Shown one piece after another: positions 19,181 to 28,101 of a DNA stretch of 64,000 bases. The notes beneath the pieces are model-generated. The model did no database searches, was not told the DNA's origin, and saw only the letters and a program-made list of their open reading frames with translations. Origin of the DNA: Pseudomonadales bacterium (GTDB lineage: Bacteria > Pseudomonadota > Gammaproteobacteria > Pseudomonadales > UBA5518); NCBI GenBank assembly GCA_022072145.1, contig JAJVIG010000007.1, forward strand, positions 62,001 to 126,000, read 5' to 3'. Position 1 is the first letter of the stretch; each line of letters opens with the position of its first letter. A program made the translations under genes and the position numbers.

Positions 19181-20140
19181 TCAGGTTTCGCCGAGCAGCC
19201 GCACGGCCGCCGCGTACGGGGTCATCTCGCCACGCACCACCCGCTCCTCGAGCCTGGGGAGTTCCTCACGCACACGCGGATCGGCGCGGAAGCGCTGCTC
19301 GAGCAACTCGCTGATCAGCCGGCGCAACCACTGCGCGTTCTGCAGCGCGCGCTTGCGTTCGAGCTCACCGCTCGCGCTCGCACCGCCGCGATACTCCCCG
19401 ATCATCTCCCACACCTCGGCGATGCCGCGCTGCTCGGCCGCCGAGCAGACCAGCACGCGCGGCACCCAGAAGCCGCTGTGCGACAGCAGGTTCATCGCGT
19501 TCTGGTAGTGGCGCCGGGTGCGCTGCGCGAGCCCGACGCTCTCGCCGTCGGCCTTGTTCACGACCAGTGCATCGGCCAGTTCCATGATGCCGCGCTTGAT
19601 GCCCTGCAACTCGTCACCGGCGTTCGGCAGCATCAGCACGAGGAAGAAATCGACCATCGCCGCGACTTCGTACTCCGACTGCCCCACGCCCACCGTCTCG
19701 ACCAGGATCACGTCGTAGCCGGCCGCCTCGCACAGCAGCATCGTCTCGCGGGTCTTGAGCGCCACGCCGCCGAGCGCGCCCTGCGACGGCGAGGGGCGGA
19801 TGAACGCGGCCTCCTCGCGCGACAGCGTCTCCATGCGCGTCTTGTCGCCGAGTATGCTGCCGCCGGCGACCGGCGAACTGGGATCGACCGCAAGCACCGC
19901 GACGCGATGCCCGCGCCGTATCAGCTCCATCCCGAAGGATTCGATGAAGGTGGACTTGCCGACGCCGGGAATGCCGCTGATGCCGACCCGGATGCTCTGT
20001 CCGGTGTGCGCCAGCACGCGTTCGAGCAACGTCTGGGCGGCCGCGCGGTCCTCGCTGCGCGAGCTCTCGATCAGCGTGATGGCCTTGGCGAGCGCGCGCC
20101 GCTGCCCGGCCAGCAGTGCGTCGACGTCGATGTCGCCCAC
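19181..20140 (-). CDS. meaB: MeaB/ArgK-type GTPase chaperone of methylmalonyl-CoA mutase
   Basis: The protein has 319 aa from the GTG at 20140, 8 nt after the mutase stop. The start is uncertain because no strong ribosome site precedes it and the frame is open into the mutase gene. The Walker A motif GIPGVGKST lies near residues 58-66, followed by the MeaB signature VDPSSPVAGGSILGDKTRM, the switch segment VETVGVGQSE and the guanine-specificity motif NKAD. A C-terminal dimerisation helix follows. MeaB loads and protects adenosylcobalamin on the mutase using GTP. Position immediately downstream of the mutase gene fits this role. Confidence 0.95.
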   Translation of the reverse strand: MGDIDVDALLAGQRRALAKAITLIESSRSEDRAAAQTLLERVLAHTGQSIRVGISGIPGVGKSTFIESFGMELIRRGHRVAVLAVDPSSPVAGGSILGDKTRMETLSREEAAFIRPSPSQGALGGVALKTRETMLLCEAAGYDVILVETVGVGQSEYEVAAMVDFFLVLMLPNAGDELQGIKRGIMELADALVVNKADGESVGLAQRTRRHYQNAMNLLSHSGFWVPRVLVCSAAEQRGIAEVWEMIGEYRGGASASGELERKRALQNAQWLRRLISELLEQRFRADPRVREELPRLEERVVRGEMTPYAAAVRLLGET

Positions 20141-20148
20141 GCCGGCGA

Positions 20149-22302
20149 TCAGCCCGCGGCCTCGATGGCGCCCAGCACCTGTCGCGCGGCGTGCGGGATC
20201 CGCGTGCCGGGACCGAAGATGCACTTGACCCCGGCCTCGTAGAGATACTCGTAGTCCTGGCGCGGGATCACACCGCCGGCGATCACCACGATGTCGCCGG
20301 CGCCCTGGCGGCGCAGTTCCTCGATCAGGTCCGGCACCAGCGTCTTGTGGCCCGCGGCCAGCGACGAGGCGCCGACCACGTGCACGTCGTTCTCGATCGC
20401 CTGGCGGGCGACCTCGGCCGGGGTCGAGAACATCGGCGACAGATCGATGTCGAAGCCGACGTCGGCGAAGGCGGTCGCCACGACCTTCGCTCCGCGATCG
20501 TGCCCATCCTGGCCCATCTTGCAGACCAGCATGCGCGGGCGCCGCCCGTGGCGCGCGACGAAGGCCTCGATGTCGGCGCGCAGCGCCGTCCAGTCCTCGT
20601 CCTTGCCGAAGGCGCTGCCGTAGACCCCCGAGATCGTGTGCGCGCTGGCGCTGTAGCGGCCCCACTCGCGCTCCAGCGCGCTGGAGATCTCGCCGACCGT
20701 GGCGCGCGCGCGGGTGGCGCGGATCGCCAGGTCGAGCAGGTTGCCCTCGCCGGTCCTCGCCGCCCGCGTCAGCGCATCGAGCGCCTGCTGCACGGCCTGC
20801 GCGTCGCGTTTCGCGCGGATGTCGGCCAGACGTTTCAACTGCGCCTCGCGCACCGCACGGTTGTCGATCTCGAGGATCTCGACCGCCTCCTCGCTGGCAA
20901 CGCGGTACTTGTTGACGCCGACGATCACGTCCTCGCCGCGGTCGATGCGCGCCTGCTTGCGTGCGGCGGACTCCTCGATGCGCATCTTCGGCATCCCGGT
21001 CTCGATCGCGCGGGCCATCCCGCCCTGCTCCTCGATCTCCTCGATCAGCTCCCAGGCGCGGTCGGCGACCTGCTGTGTCAGCGACTCCATCAGGTACGAG
21101 CCGCCCCACGGATCGATGGTGTTCGTGATGCCGGTCTCTTCCTGGATGATCAGCTGCGTGTTGCGCGCGATGCGGGCCGAGAACTCTGTCGGCAGCGCGA
21201 TCGCCTCGTCGAGCGCGTTGGTGTGCAGCGACTGCGTGCCGCCGAACACCGCCGCCATCGCCTCGATCGTGGTGCGCACCACGTTGTTGTACGGATCCTG
21301 CTCGGTGAGCGACCAGCCCGAGGTCTGGCAGTGCGTGCGCAGCATCTTCGACTTGGCGCTCTTCGGGCCGAAACCGTCGATGATGCGCGCCCACAGCAGG
21401 CGCGCGGCGCGCAGCTTCGCGACCTCCATGTAGAAGTTCATGCCGATGCCGAAGAAGAACGACAGCCGCGGCGCGAAATCGTCGATGGCAAGCCCGGCGG
21501 CGATCGCCGTGCGCACGTATTCCTTGCCGTCGGCCAGCGTGTAGGCGAGTTCGAGCGCGGCGTCGGCGCCCGCTTCCTGGATGTGGTAGCCGGAAATCGA
21601 GATCGAGTTGAAGCGCGGCATGCTGCGCGAGGTGTAGGCGATGATGTCGCCGATGATCCGCATCGAGGGCGACGGCGGGTAGATGTACGTATTGCGGACC
21701 ATGAACTCCTTGAGGATGTCGTTCTGGATGGTCCCCGAGAGCTGCTCCTGCGCCACGCCCTGCTCCTCGGCCGCGACGATGTAGCCCGCGAGCACCGGCA
21801 GCACCGCGCCGTTCATCGTCATCGACACCGAGACGCGGTCGAGCGGGATGCCATCGAACAGGATCTTCATGTCCTCCACGCTGTCGACGGCCACGCCGGC
21901 CTTGCCGACGTCGCCGACCACGCGTGGATGGTCCGAATCGTAGCCGCGATGGGTCGCGAGATCGAAGGCGACCGAGACGCCCTGGCCACCGGCGGCGAGC
22001 GCCTTGCGGTAGAACGCGTTCGATTCCTCGGCGGTCGAGAAGCCCGCGTACTGGCGGATCGTCCACGGACGCCCCACGTACATCGTCGCCTGCGGGCCGC
22101 GCACGAACGGTTCGATGCCGGGCCAGGTGTTGGTGAACGGCAGCTCGGCCGTGTCCTCGGCGGTGTAGAGCGCCTTCAGCGTGATGCCTTCGGGTGTCGG
22201 TGTGTCCAGCGTGCCGGCTGCGGCGCCACCGAGCTGCTTGCCGACGATCCTTTCCCATTCCGCGCGCGACCCGCCCGCCGGACGATACGGCCAATCCGCC
22301 AT
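20149..22302 (-). CDS. scpA: Methylmalonyl-CoA mutase (single-chain, B12-dependent)
   Basis: The protein has 717 aa, the length of the catalytic alpha-type or homodimeric mutase. The N-terminal TIM barrel shows [20 protein letters not shown] and GLSTAEESN-like [15 protein letters not shown], with substrate-pocket segments such as [15 protein letters not shown] and [15 protein letters not shown]. The C-terminal cobalamin domain has [14 protein letters not shown] (lower axial His, near residue 600) and the following SLAAGHKTL and GGVIP motifs. It interconverts (R)-methylmalonyl-CoA and succinyl-CoA. AGGAG precedes the ATG. No cobalamin riboswitch is evident in the 132 nt upstream. Confidence 0.97.
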   Translation of the reverse strand: MADWPYRPAGGSRAEWERIVGKQLGGAAAGTLDTPTPEGITLKALYTAEDTAELPFTNTWPGIEPFVRGPQATMYVGRPWTIRQYAGFSTAEESNAFYRKALAAGGQGVSVAFDLATHRGYDSDHPRVVGDVGKAGVAVDSVEDMKILFDGIPLDRVSVSMTMNGAVLPVLAGYIVAAEEQGVAQEQLSGTIQNDILKEFMVRNTYIYPPSPSMRIIGDIIAYTSRSMPRFNSISISGYHIQEAGADAALELAYTLADGKEYVRTAIAAGLAIDDFAPRLSFFFGIGMNFYMEVAKLRAARLLWARIIDGFGPKSAKSKMLRTHCQTSGWSLTEQDPYNNVVRTTIEAMAAVFGGTQSLHTNALDEAIALPTEFSARIARNTQLIIQEETGITNTIDPWGGSYLMESLTQQVADRAWELIEEIEEQGGMARAIETGMPKMRIEESAARKQARIDRGEDVIVGVNKYRVASEEAVEILEIDNRAVREAQLKRLADIRAKRDAQAVQQALDALTRAARTGEGNLLDLAIRATRARATVGEISSALEREWGRYSASAHTISGVYGSAFGKDEDWTALRADIEAFVARHGRRPRMLVCKMGQDGHDRGAKVVATAFADVGFDIDLSPMFSTPAEVARQAIENDVHVVGASSLAAGHKTLVPDLIEELRRQGAGDIVVIAGGVIPRQDYEYLYEAGVKCIFGPGTRIPHAARQVLGAIEAAG

Positions 22303-22407
22303 TGCTTCGTGCTCCTGCCAGCCGGCGCCGGGAGCGGCGCCGCGATGGTGCGGAGTTTAAAGGGGCGCCAACAGCGCCTCAACGGTCGATATGCGGCAGC
22401 ATGCACG

Positions 22408-22439
22408 CGGTGCGGGCATCAGGCGGTGCGGGCATCAGG
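22408..22439. repeat. 16-bp perfect tandem duplication over the DUF1631 stop codon
   Basis: CGGTGCGGGCATCAGG occurs at 22408-22423 and again at 22424-22439. The second copy contains the TGA of the minus-strand gene, and the first copy repeats it, giving two TGAs 16 nt apart. This is probably a recent replication slip; no function is suggested. Confidence 0.9.
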
Positions 22440-24669
22440 CGGCGCCCGCCTGGCGGCGCAGATCGCCGGCGATGCGTTCCAGCGTGCGATCGAGCAGCGG
22501 CTCGTCCTCGATGAGGCGCCACTCGCCGGTCTGCAACGCATAGGCAAAGCCCTTGCGCGAGGATTCGCGCACCAGCCGGCCGCCGCGGTCGCAGAACAGC
22601 AGCATGCGCGTCTCGTCGATCCTCGCCGAGAGCTTGCAGCGGCGCGCGCTGCCGTTGCGGTCGGTGAATTCGAACCAGGCGCCGAGCGGGATCGCGTCGG
22701 CGCGCTGCAGTGACTCCAGGCTGAGCACCGCGCGCGGCGGCTCCTGCACCAGCGGCGCCCGCACCTCGGCCGCATCGCTCGCGCGCGACGGAATCGGCGG
22801 CGGCGGCTGGATACGCGCGCGCTCGATCGGCACCACCTGCGCCACGGCGGGCGCCGGCGGTTCGAGCAGCGTGCCGTGCAGTTCGCGGATCGCCTCCACA
22901 CGCTCGCGCGCCTCGAGGGTGTCACCCTGGGTGTGCCCGAGCGCCTCGTCGAGCCGCCGGTACAGCGCCGGCAGCGCACGCGCCAGCGCGCCTCGCCCCG
23001 GCGCGTCCGCCGGCGGCGCCAGCGAACGCGGCAGGTCGTCGAGCATCGCCACCGCGTCCAGCCACTCGGGGCTGTCGGCGCCGTTGCGCAGGAAGAACAG
23101 CTGCAGTACCCGCTGCCAGTCGTTCTCGAAGAAACCGAGCAGCGCGGCCGGAAGCTCGCGCCCATCGAGCTTCTGGCGCATCACCGCGTGCACGGCCTCG
23201 CGCGCCGCCGTGAGCCGCGCCTCGGCCACCGCCTTCTCGCTGGTGCGGCGTTCGAGCTTGATGGCGCGCTGCTCGGCGCGTTCCACGCACTCCTGCAGTT
23301 GTTGCAGCGCGCGCGCGAAGACCTCGCGATCGGCGCGCGGATCGGCGCTCAGCGCCTCGACCAGCGCCCGGATCTGCCCGAGCAGCGCATCCTGCGACTC
23401 CTGGTCGTGGCCGTCCCAGCCGCGCCCGGCACGCGCGATCGCGTTGATCAGCTGGCGCGCCGGATGCGCGCGGTCACCGAAGAAGCCGCGATCGAGCAGC
23501 GCGAGCCGCAGCACCGGCAGCTGCAGGCGTGAAACCAGCACCTGGATCGCGAGCGGCAGGTTCGGGTCGTCGGCCACGGTGTCGAATATCAGCGTGACGA
23601 TGTCGACCACATCGCCGTCGCCGGCGCCGAGCGGCAGCGTGCCACGGCGCGCCGCGATCTCGCCCAGCGCCGCCCGGATGTCGACCGGTGCGCCGGCAGC
23701 CGTGCCCGGCCAGCCAGCCTCGGCCTGCACCTCGCCGAGCAGTGCGGCGAGTTCGCCGCCGCGCACGGACAGCGCAGCGGCGAACGACGCCGCGCCGGCG
23801 GCCGGAATCCGCGCGACCGCCAGCGGCGCGCCGGCACCACGCACCCGCGCGAGCAGCGCGGACAATTCCCCGAAGCCGTCACCATCAGTGGCGCCGCCAA
23901 CGAACCCGGCGTCGCTGCGGTCCGTCGCGCGGATCCCGTCCTGCGTCCGCTGCGTCGCCGCAGCGACCGCCTCGGGCACGCAGCGTGCGGCCGTGGCGCC
24001 ACGCCCCGCGGTGGCGGTGGCCAACGGCAGCACGCGCGCATCGATCAGCACCTGGTTGGAGCGCCGGTAGAAACCGTCCAGCCGGCCCAGCACGTGGGCG
24101 TCGAACTGCTGGCACAGCAGCCGCACGCACTTCATGTCGCTCTCGAGATCATCGCAGGCGTCGAGGAAGGCCTGCGCGATCCGGCCCGGATCGAGCGGAT
24201 TGCCGGTCTCGTCGAGGCCGCTCGCCGCGGGACTCAGGCTGCGCATGCGCTCGTGCAGTTCGGCGAGCAGCAGTTGCGCCTCGCTGCGCGCACGCGCCAC
24301 GCCGCCGGCCACGAACAGCTGGCGCTCGATCTGCTCGGGCGGCACCAGCGTGAGCTGCTCGCTGCCGATCGCACCGGTGGCCGCCGGCGGACGCTGGAAA
24401 TGCCCGAATTCCGCCGTCAACTGACCGACGAAACGCGCCGCGATTGCCTCGCGCTTGCGCTGCAGCTCGCACCGGAAATCGAGCAGACGCTGTTCATCGA
24501 GCGTGCCGGCCGCCGTGCGGGCAAGATCGAACAGCACGCCGTCGCAGGCGGCGAACATGCCCTCGAGCAGCGGAAGCACCGCCTCGCGGGCCAGCGCGGC
24601 GAGCGCCTGCAGCAACGTCGCCGGCGAGGCAGCCGCACCCGCTGCCGAAGCGTCTGCCTGAGCGATCAT
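22435..24669 (-). CDS. DUF1631 family protein
   Basis: The protein has 744 aa from the ATG at 24669 (GGGGAACC directly upstream); a second ATG 30 nt earlier has a weaker site. It is soluble, helical and Ala-rich. The N-terminal half contains DUF1631-type segments (FDLARTAAGTLDEQRLLDFR; LLCQQFDAHVLGRLDGFYRR; QVLVSRLQLPVLRLALLDRGFF; HPARQLINAIARAG). The C-terminal ~110 residues read as a small beta domain resembling PilZ: IPLGAWFEFTDRNGSARRCK, then LSARIDETRMLLFCDRGG. No enzyme motif is seen, and old 'thymidine phosphorylase' labels for this family have no support here. It lies between epimerase and mutase genes. A c-di-GMP link is speculative. Confidence 0.82.
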   Translation of the reverse strand: MIAQADASAAGAAASPATLLQALAALAREAVLPLLEGMFAACDGVLFDLARTAAGTLDEQRLLDFRCELQRKREAIAARFVGQLTAEFGHFQRPPAATGAIGSEQLTLVPPEQIERQLFVAGGVARARSEAQLLLAELHERMRSLSPAASGLDETGNPLDPGRIAQAFLDACDDLESDMKCVRLLCQQFDAHVLGRLDGFYRRSNQVLIDARVLPLATATAGRGATAARCVPEAVAAATQRTQDGIRATDRSDAGFVGGATDGDGFGELSALLARVRGAGAPLAVARIPAAGAASFAAALSVRGGELAALLGEVQAEAGWPGTAAGAPVDIRAALGEIAARRGTLPLGAGDGDVVDIVTLIFDTVADDPNLPLAIQVLVSRLQLPVLRLALLDRGFFGDRAHPARQLINAIARAGRGWDGHDQESQDALLGQIRALVEALSADPRADREVFARALQQLQECVERAEQRAIKLERRTSEKAVAEARLTAAREAVHAVMRQKLDGRELPAALLGFFENDWQRVLQLFFLRNGADSPEWLDAVAMLDDLPRSLAPPADAPGRGALARALPALYRRLDEALGHTQGDTLEARERVEAIRELHGTLLEPPAPAVAQVVPIERARIQPPPPIPSRASDAAEVRAPLVQEPPRAVLSLESLQRADAIPLGAWFEFTDRNGSARRCKLSARIDETRMLLFCDRGGRLVRESSRKGFAYALQTGEWRLIEDEPLLDRTLERIAGDLRRQAGAA

Positions 24670-24744
24670 GGTTCCCCGACTCCCTGCCGTCTGCCGCATA
24701 TGCCCTGTATAGCAGACGGCGGCAAGGCGTCGCTGTGCACTCGG

Positions 24745-25191
24745 TCACAGAGCGCCGGCGCAGGGGCCCGGCGGGTGGCTCAGTGATCGGTCGGGGGGCT
24801 GGCTCAACTCGATCAGCACCCCGTCGCAGCTCTTCGGGTGGATGAAGATCACGCGGCAACCGTGCGCACCCGGTCCGGGCGCGTCGCTCAGGAACTGGTA
24901 GCCCTTCTCCTTCAGACGAGCGACGTCGGCGTCGATGTCGTCGCTGCGAAAGCACAGGTGGTGGATCCCACCGGGCTTCTTCTCGAGGTACTTCGCGATC
25001 GGCCCCTCGCCGCGCAGCGGATGCACCAGCTCGATGCTGGTGGGCGGCAGCGGGAAGAACGCCGTGCTCGTGCGCGCCGACTCGACGTCTTCAGTGCCGT
25101 CGTAGGGCAGTCCGAAGTCGTCCATGAAGCGGCGGATCGCGCGCTCGAGGTCGGGGACCGCAATCGCGATATGGTCGAGTCCGGTGATCAT
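24745..25191 (-). CDS. mce: Methylmalonyl-CoA epimerase
   Basis: The protein has 148 aa and starts MITGLDHIAIAVPDLERAI. It is a VOC-fold protein with the metal-binding His of GLDHIAIAV, a second His in GGIHHLCFRSDDI and the C-terminal glutamate in DGVLIELSQ. Substrate-contact segments such as SIELVHPLRGEGPIAKYLEK match this family. It interconverts (S)- and (R)-methylmalonyl-CoA, linking the carboxylase to the mutase. The ATG overlaps the stop of the carboxylase gene by 4 nt, so translation is coupled. The C-terminal ~15 residues extend past the usual family end. Confidence 0.93.
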   Translation of the reverse strand: MITGLDHIAIAVPDLERAIRRFMDDFGLPYDGTEDVESARTSTAFFPLPPTSIELVHPLRGEGPIAKYLEKKPGGIHHLCFRSDDIDADVARLKEKGYQFLSDAPGPGAHGCRVIFIHPKSCDGVLIELSQPPDRSLSHPPGPCAGAL

Positions 25192-28061
25192 GCCCTGGCC
25201 TCCAGTGCAGCAAGGAACTTCGCGGTCGCCGCGAGCCGACGCCGCTGGCGCTCCTCCGGCGACTCCTCGACGATGCGCTCGTCGGGAACCACCTTGAACA
25301 GCGGCTGGCCCTTCTTGATGATCACGCCCTCGCCGGCGACCAGCACCTTCTCGATGGTGCCGGCGAACGGGGCGTAGACCTTGTTGAACATCTTCATGAC
25401 CTCGACGATGTAGAGCGGATCGCCCTGCTCGAAGTGCTGCCCCTCGCGCGCGAACTCGGGCGCACCGGGCGCCTCGCGCGGATAGAACATGCCACCGCTG
25501 GCGGCGAGGATCTCGTCGGACTTCGCCACCGGCGGCGGCACCAGCACCTTCGCCATCTCGGCCTGGTGCTCCGGCACCAGCAGCTCTTCGGGGATGTGGA
25601 TCGAGAGGTCCGGGTTCACGCGCAGATCGAAGAAATCGGTGGCGCGCGCGATGTACGGCAGCACCAGCAACAGCTCGAGCCCTGCCTGATAACCCGCGTG
25701 CGCGGCACGTACCGTTCCCCAGGTCGGCGCGTCGAAGCCCGCCGCCGGCACAGACCCGGAGGCGAGCACGGCGCGCGTCGCGTCCCAGTCGCTGCCGCCG
25801 AGGCGCTCGGCGAGCGAGCGATAGAAAGCCAACGCGTCCTGCAGCAACGCGTTGTCGTGGTCCCAGATCATGTAGGCCGGCGGGCACGACTCGCGCCAGT
25901 TCATGTTGAGGTAGTGGTAGGTGTCGGCCAGCAGTTCGACCGGATTGCGGCGGAACTGCAGCGCACCGTCGGCGATAGCGAAACTGTCGCGGAACCTGCT
26001 CAGCCAGCCCGACAGCATGTGCGGCTCGGCGAACAGCTGCTGGATCGGACGCAGAAGCAGCGTCTGCTTGCGGTCGAAGCAGTCCGCAAGCGCCTTGTGT
26101 GCAGCCCCGTCGGTGACCACAGCCAACGCCTCGCGCCGCAACTGCGCGAACGCGTACTCCGGATCGATGCTGTGCGCGCACTCGCGCAGCCGCCCCACCG
26201 CGGTCAGGTACGGCAGGATGAAGCGCGTGGTCGGGCGCGCGTTGATCCCCGCGCCGATGAACCAGTTGACCAGTCCGTAGTGGAACTCGAGGTTGGTCGC
26301 CAGGTCCTTGCCCGAAATCTGCGTGACGCGCAGGATCCCGGCCAGTCGCAGGTAGACGTCCAGACGGTCGGTGCCGACCGTCAGCAGCAGTGCGATGTTC
26401 GAATCGTAGGCGCCGGCCAGCGTGTAGGACATGAACACGTCGGTGTCGGGGTTGTGCAGGCTGATTCCCTGGTCGTCGCGGATCTCGCCCTCGATCGCGT
26501 TCGACCAGTTGCGGATCACACCGCCGGCGTGCGGCTGCAGCGCCTGGTTGGTCGCGTTCATGCGCGCCTCGACCGAGGCATTGTGGCGGTGCACGCGGCC
26601 CGGTTTGGGCAAGCGCTGCTTGTGGCGCGCGAGCAGCACCATCGCCTCGACCAGCGACTCGACCACGAAGTCGTCCTGCGGATCGTCGGGATTGGCGAAG
26701 CGCAACCCGTAGCAGAGCTCGGTCACGCGGTGCTCGACCTGGATCCGCGTGTTCATCTCCATGAAGAAGTGATGATCACGCTCGACGATGCACTCGAAGG
26801 TCGAGACCGAATCGAGCCCCACGGCCGCGCCGAAGCGCGCGGCCTCGTCCTCCATGCGGCGCAGGATCGCGAGGTCGCTCTTCAGTACCTTCGCCTCCTC
26901 GGCGCGCCCGCCGGCCTCGGCCGAGGCGATCGCCAGCGCGAGTTCCTCCTCCGTCACCGACACCTCGAGCAGCTTCTGCTCGTGCATCTGCAGCGAGCAG
27001 TCACGGCCACCGAGCGTGGTCGCCCACACGCCGTTGCCGATCACCTGGATCTCCTGGTGCCGCGTGGTCTCGATGTTGAGTTCGATCAGGATGTTCTTGT
27101 TGTCGCCGACGCCGAGCGCCTTGACCTCGGCGAGGATTTCACGCGCGCGCTCCGGGGCGCGCGCCGCCGCCTTCGCGATGCGCTCCTCGAGCGTCCTGCC
27201 CTCGAACGACTCCGGTGAGGACAGGATGCGCTGCCCCTTGCCCCCACCGCCGCCGATCGCTTTCAGGCGGATGCGGTTCTGCGGGTACTTGCGGTACATC
27301 TCGGCGACACGCTTCTCGAGTTCCGCGCACAGTTCCTCGATGCTGAACAGGTCGACCCCGTGGCGGTACGCGGCGTCGAGCACCGCGTCGGCCTGGGTCT
27401 CGAGCGCCACGCCGTCGGCGAACACCGCCGCGTCCACCGCGAGCTTCTCGGCCTCGGCGAGCGCACGCAGCGAGTGGCTGTCGGGAAACTTCGACAGCAG
27501 CGTCAGCGCGGTCGCGTTGTCGATTCCCGGCGTCACGCTGACGCCCACCGCCAGCGCGGTGCGCTTGGCCTCGTCCTTGAATCCCGCGCCGCGCACGGTG
27601 CGGCTGCACGGGCCGATGAACGTGAGCCCGGCCTGCTCGATCGCCTTGACCAGTTCCTCGTCCTCGGACATGAAGCCGTAGCCGGCGAAGATCGAGTCGT
27701 AGCCGTTGTCCTTCGCGATCGCGATGATCTGGCGGATACGCTGCGTGCGCTCCTCCTTCGAGGCGCCGGTGTAATCAGGGACGCGGTGCACGCGGCCGGG
27801 ATCGGTCAGCGTGCGCAGTTCGGGCGCCAGCGCGTTGCTGTAGACGATCGAGTCCTTCTCGGAGAGCAGGATGCCGTAGCCGCGGATGCCCATCTCCTCG
27901 AAGACGTCCATCGCCTCGCGCCGGATCGGCCCGCGGCAGATGATCAGCGGGCGCATGTCCTCGCAGGCGAAACCGCGCACCCACGGCGACGGGCTCTGTG
28001 CGAGCCGGCGGTCGCGATGCACCAGGGGATTGTTCAGATAGTATTGGTTGCTGCTGCGCAC
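25188..28061 (-). CDS. Atypical biotin carboxylase fused to biotin carrier domain (acyl-CoA carboxylase alpha chain)
   Basis: The protein has 957 aa from a GTG at 28061; an internal ATG at residue 36 is an alternative start. The biotin carboxylase part carries the ATP-grasp loop IGGGGGKGQR (near residue 270) and EMNTRIQVEHRVTE (near 433), where common enzymes have NPRIQVEHPVTE. An unusual insert of about 90 residues precedes the glycine loop. A ~300-residue middle region of unknown fold follows, then a C-terminal biotinyl domain with Lys890 in VEVMKMF in place of the common EAMKM. Lying between carboxyltransferase and methylmalonyl-CoA epimerase genes, it most likely acts on propionyl-CoA; acetyl-CoA or another acyl-CoA is possible. 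Confidence 0.88.
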   Translation of the reverse strand: MRSSNQYYLNNPLVHRDRRLAQSPSPWVRGFACEDMRPLIICRGPIRREAMDVFEEMGIRGYGILLSEKDSIVYSNALAPELRTLTDPGRVHRVPDYTGASKEERTQRIRQIIAIAKDNGYDSIFAGYGFMSEDEELVKAIEQAGLTFIGPCSRTVRGAGFKDEAKRTALAVGVSVTPGIDNATALTLLSKFPDSHSLRALAEAEKLAVDAAVFADGVALETQADAVLDAAYRHGVDLFSIEELCAELEKRVAEMYRKYPQNRIRLKAIGGGGGKGQRILSSPESFEGRTLEERIAKAAARAPERAREILAEVKALGVGDNKNILIELNIETTRHQEIQVIGNGVWATTLGGRDCSLQMHEQKLLEVSVTEEELALAIASAEAGGRAEEAKVLKSDLAILRRMEDEAARFGAAVGLDSVSTFECIVERDHHFFMEMNTRIQVEHRVTELCYGLRFANPDDPQDDFVVESLVEAMVLLARHKQRLPKPGRVHRHNASVEARMNATNQALQPHAGGVIRNWSNAIEGEIRDDQGISLHNPDTDVFMSYTLAGAYDSNIALLLTVGTDRLDVYLRLAGILRVTQISGKDLATNLEFHYGLVNWFIGAGINARPTTRFILPYLTAVGRLRECAHSIDPEYAFAQLRREALAVVTDGAAHKALADCFDRKQTLLLRPIQQLFAEPHMLSGWLSRFRDSFAIADGALQFRRNPVELLADTYHYLNMNWRESCPPAYMIWDHDNALLQDALAFYRSLAERLGGSDWDATRAVLASGSVPAAGFDAPTWGTVRAAHAGYQAGLELLLVLPYIARATDFFDLRVNPDLSIHIPEELLVPEHQAEMAKVLVPPPVAKSDEILAASGGMFYPREAPGAPEFAREGQHFEQGDPLYIVEVMKMFNKVYAPFAGTIEKVLVAGEGVIIKKGQPLFKVVPDERIVEESPEERQRRRLAATAKFLAALEARA

Positions 28062-28101
28062 TGGTTGGTTTCCGCGGTGGGTGCCGGTGGTGGTACGGGT
28101 A

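Noticed and set aside
20149-22294. Apparent fusion of meaB with a ~700-aa upstream extension in another frame
   Set aside because: The extension is a frame-shifted shadow of methylmalonyl-CoA mutase. MeaB begins after the mutase stop.
22303-22434. Cobalamin riboswitch before the B12-dependent mutase
   Set aside because: The 132 nt contain no B12-box-like element and the mutase is probably co-transcribed from further upstream.
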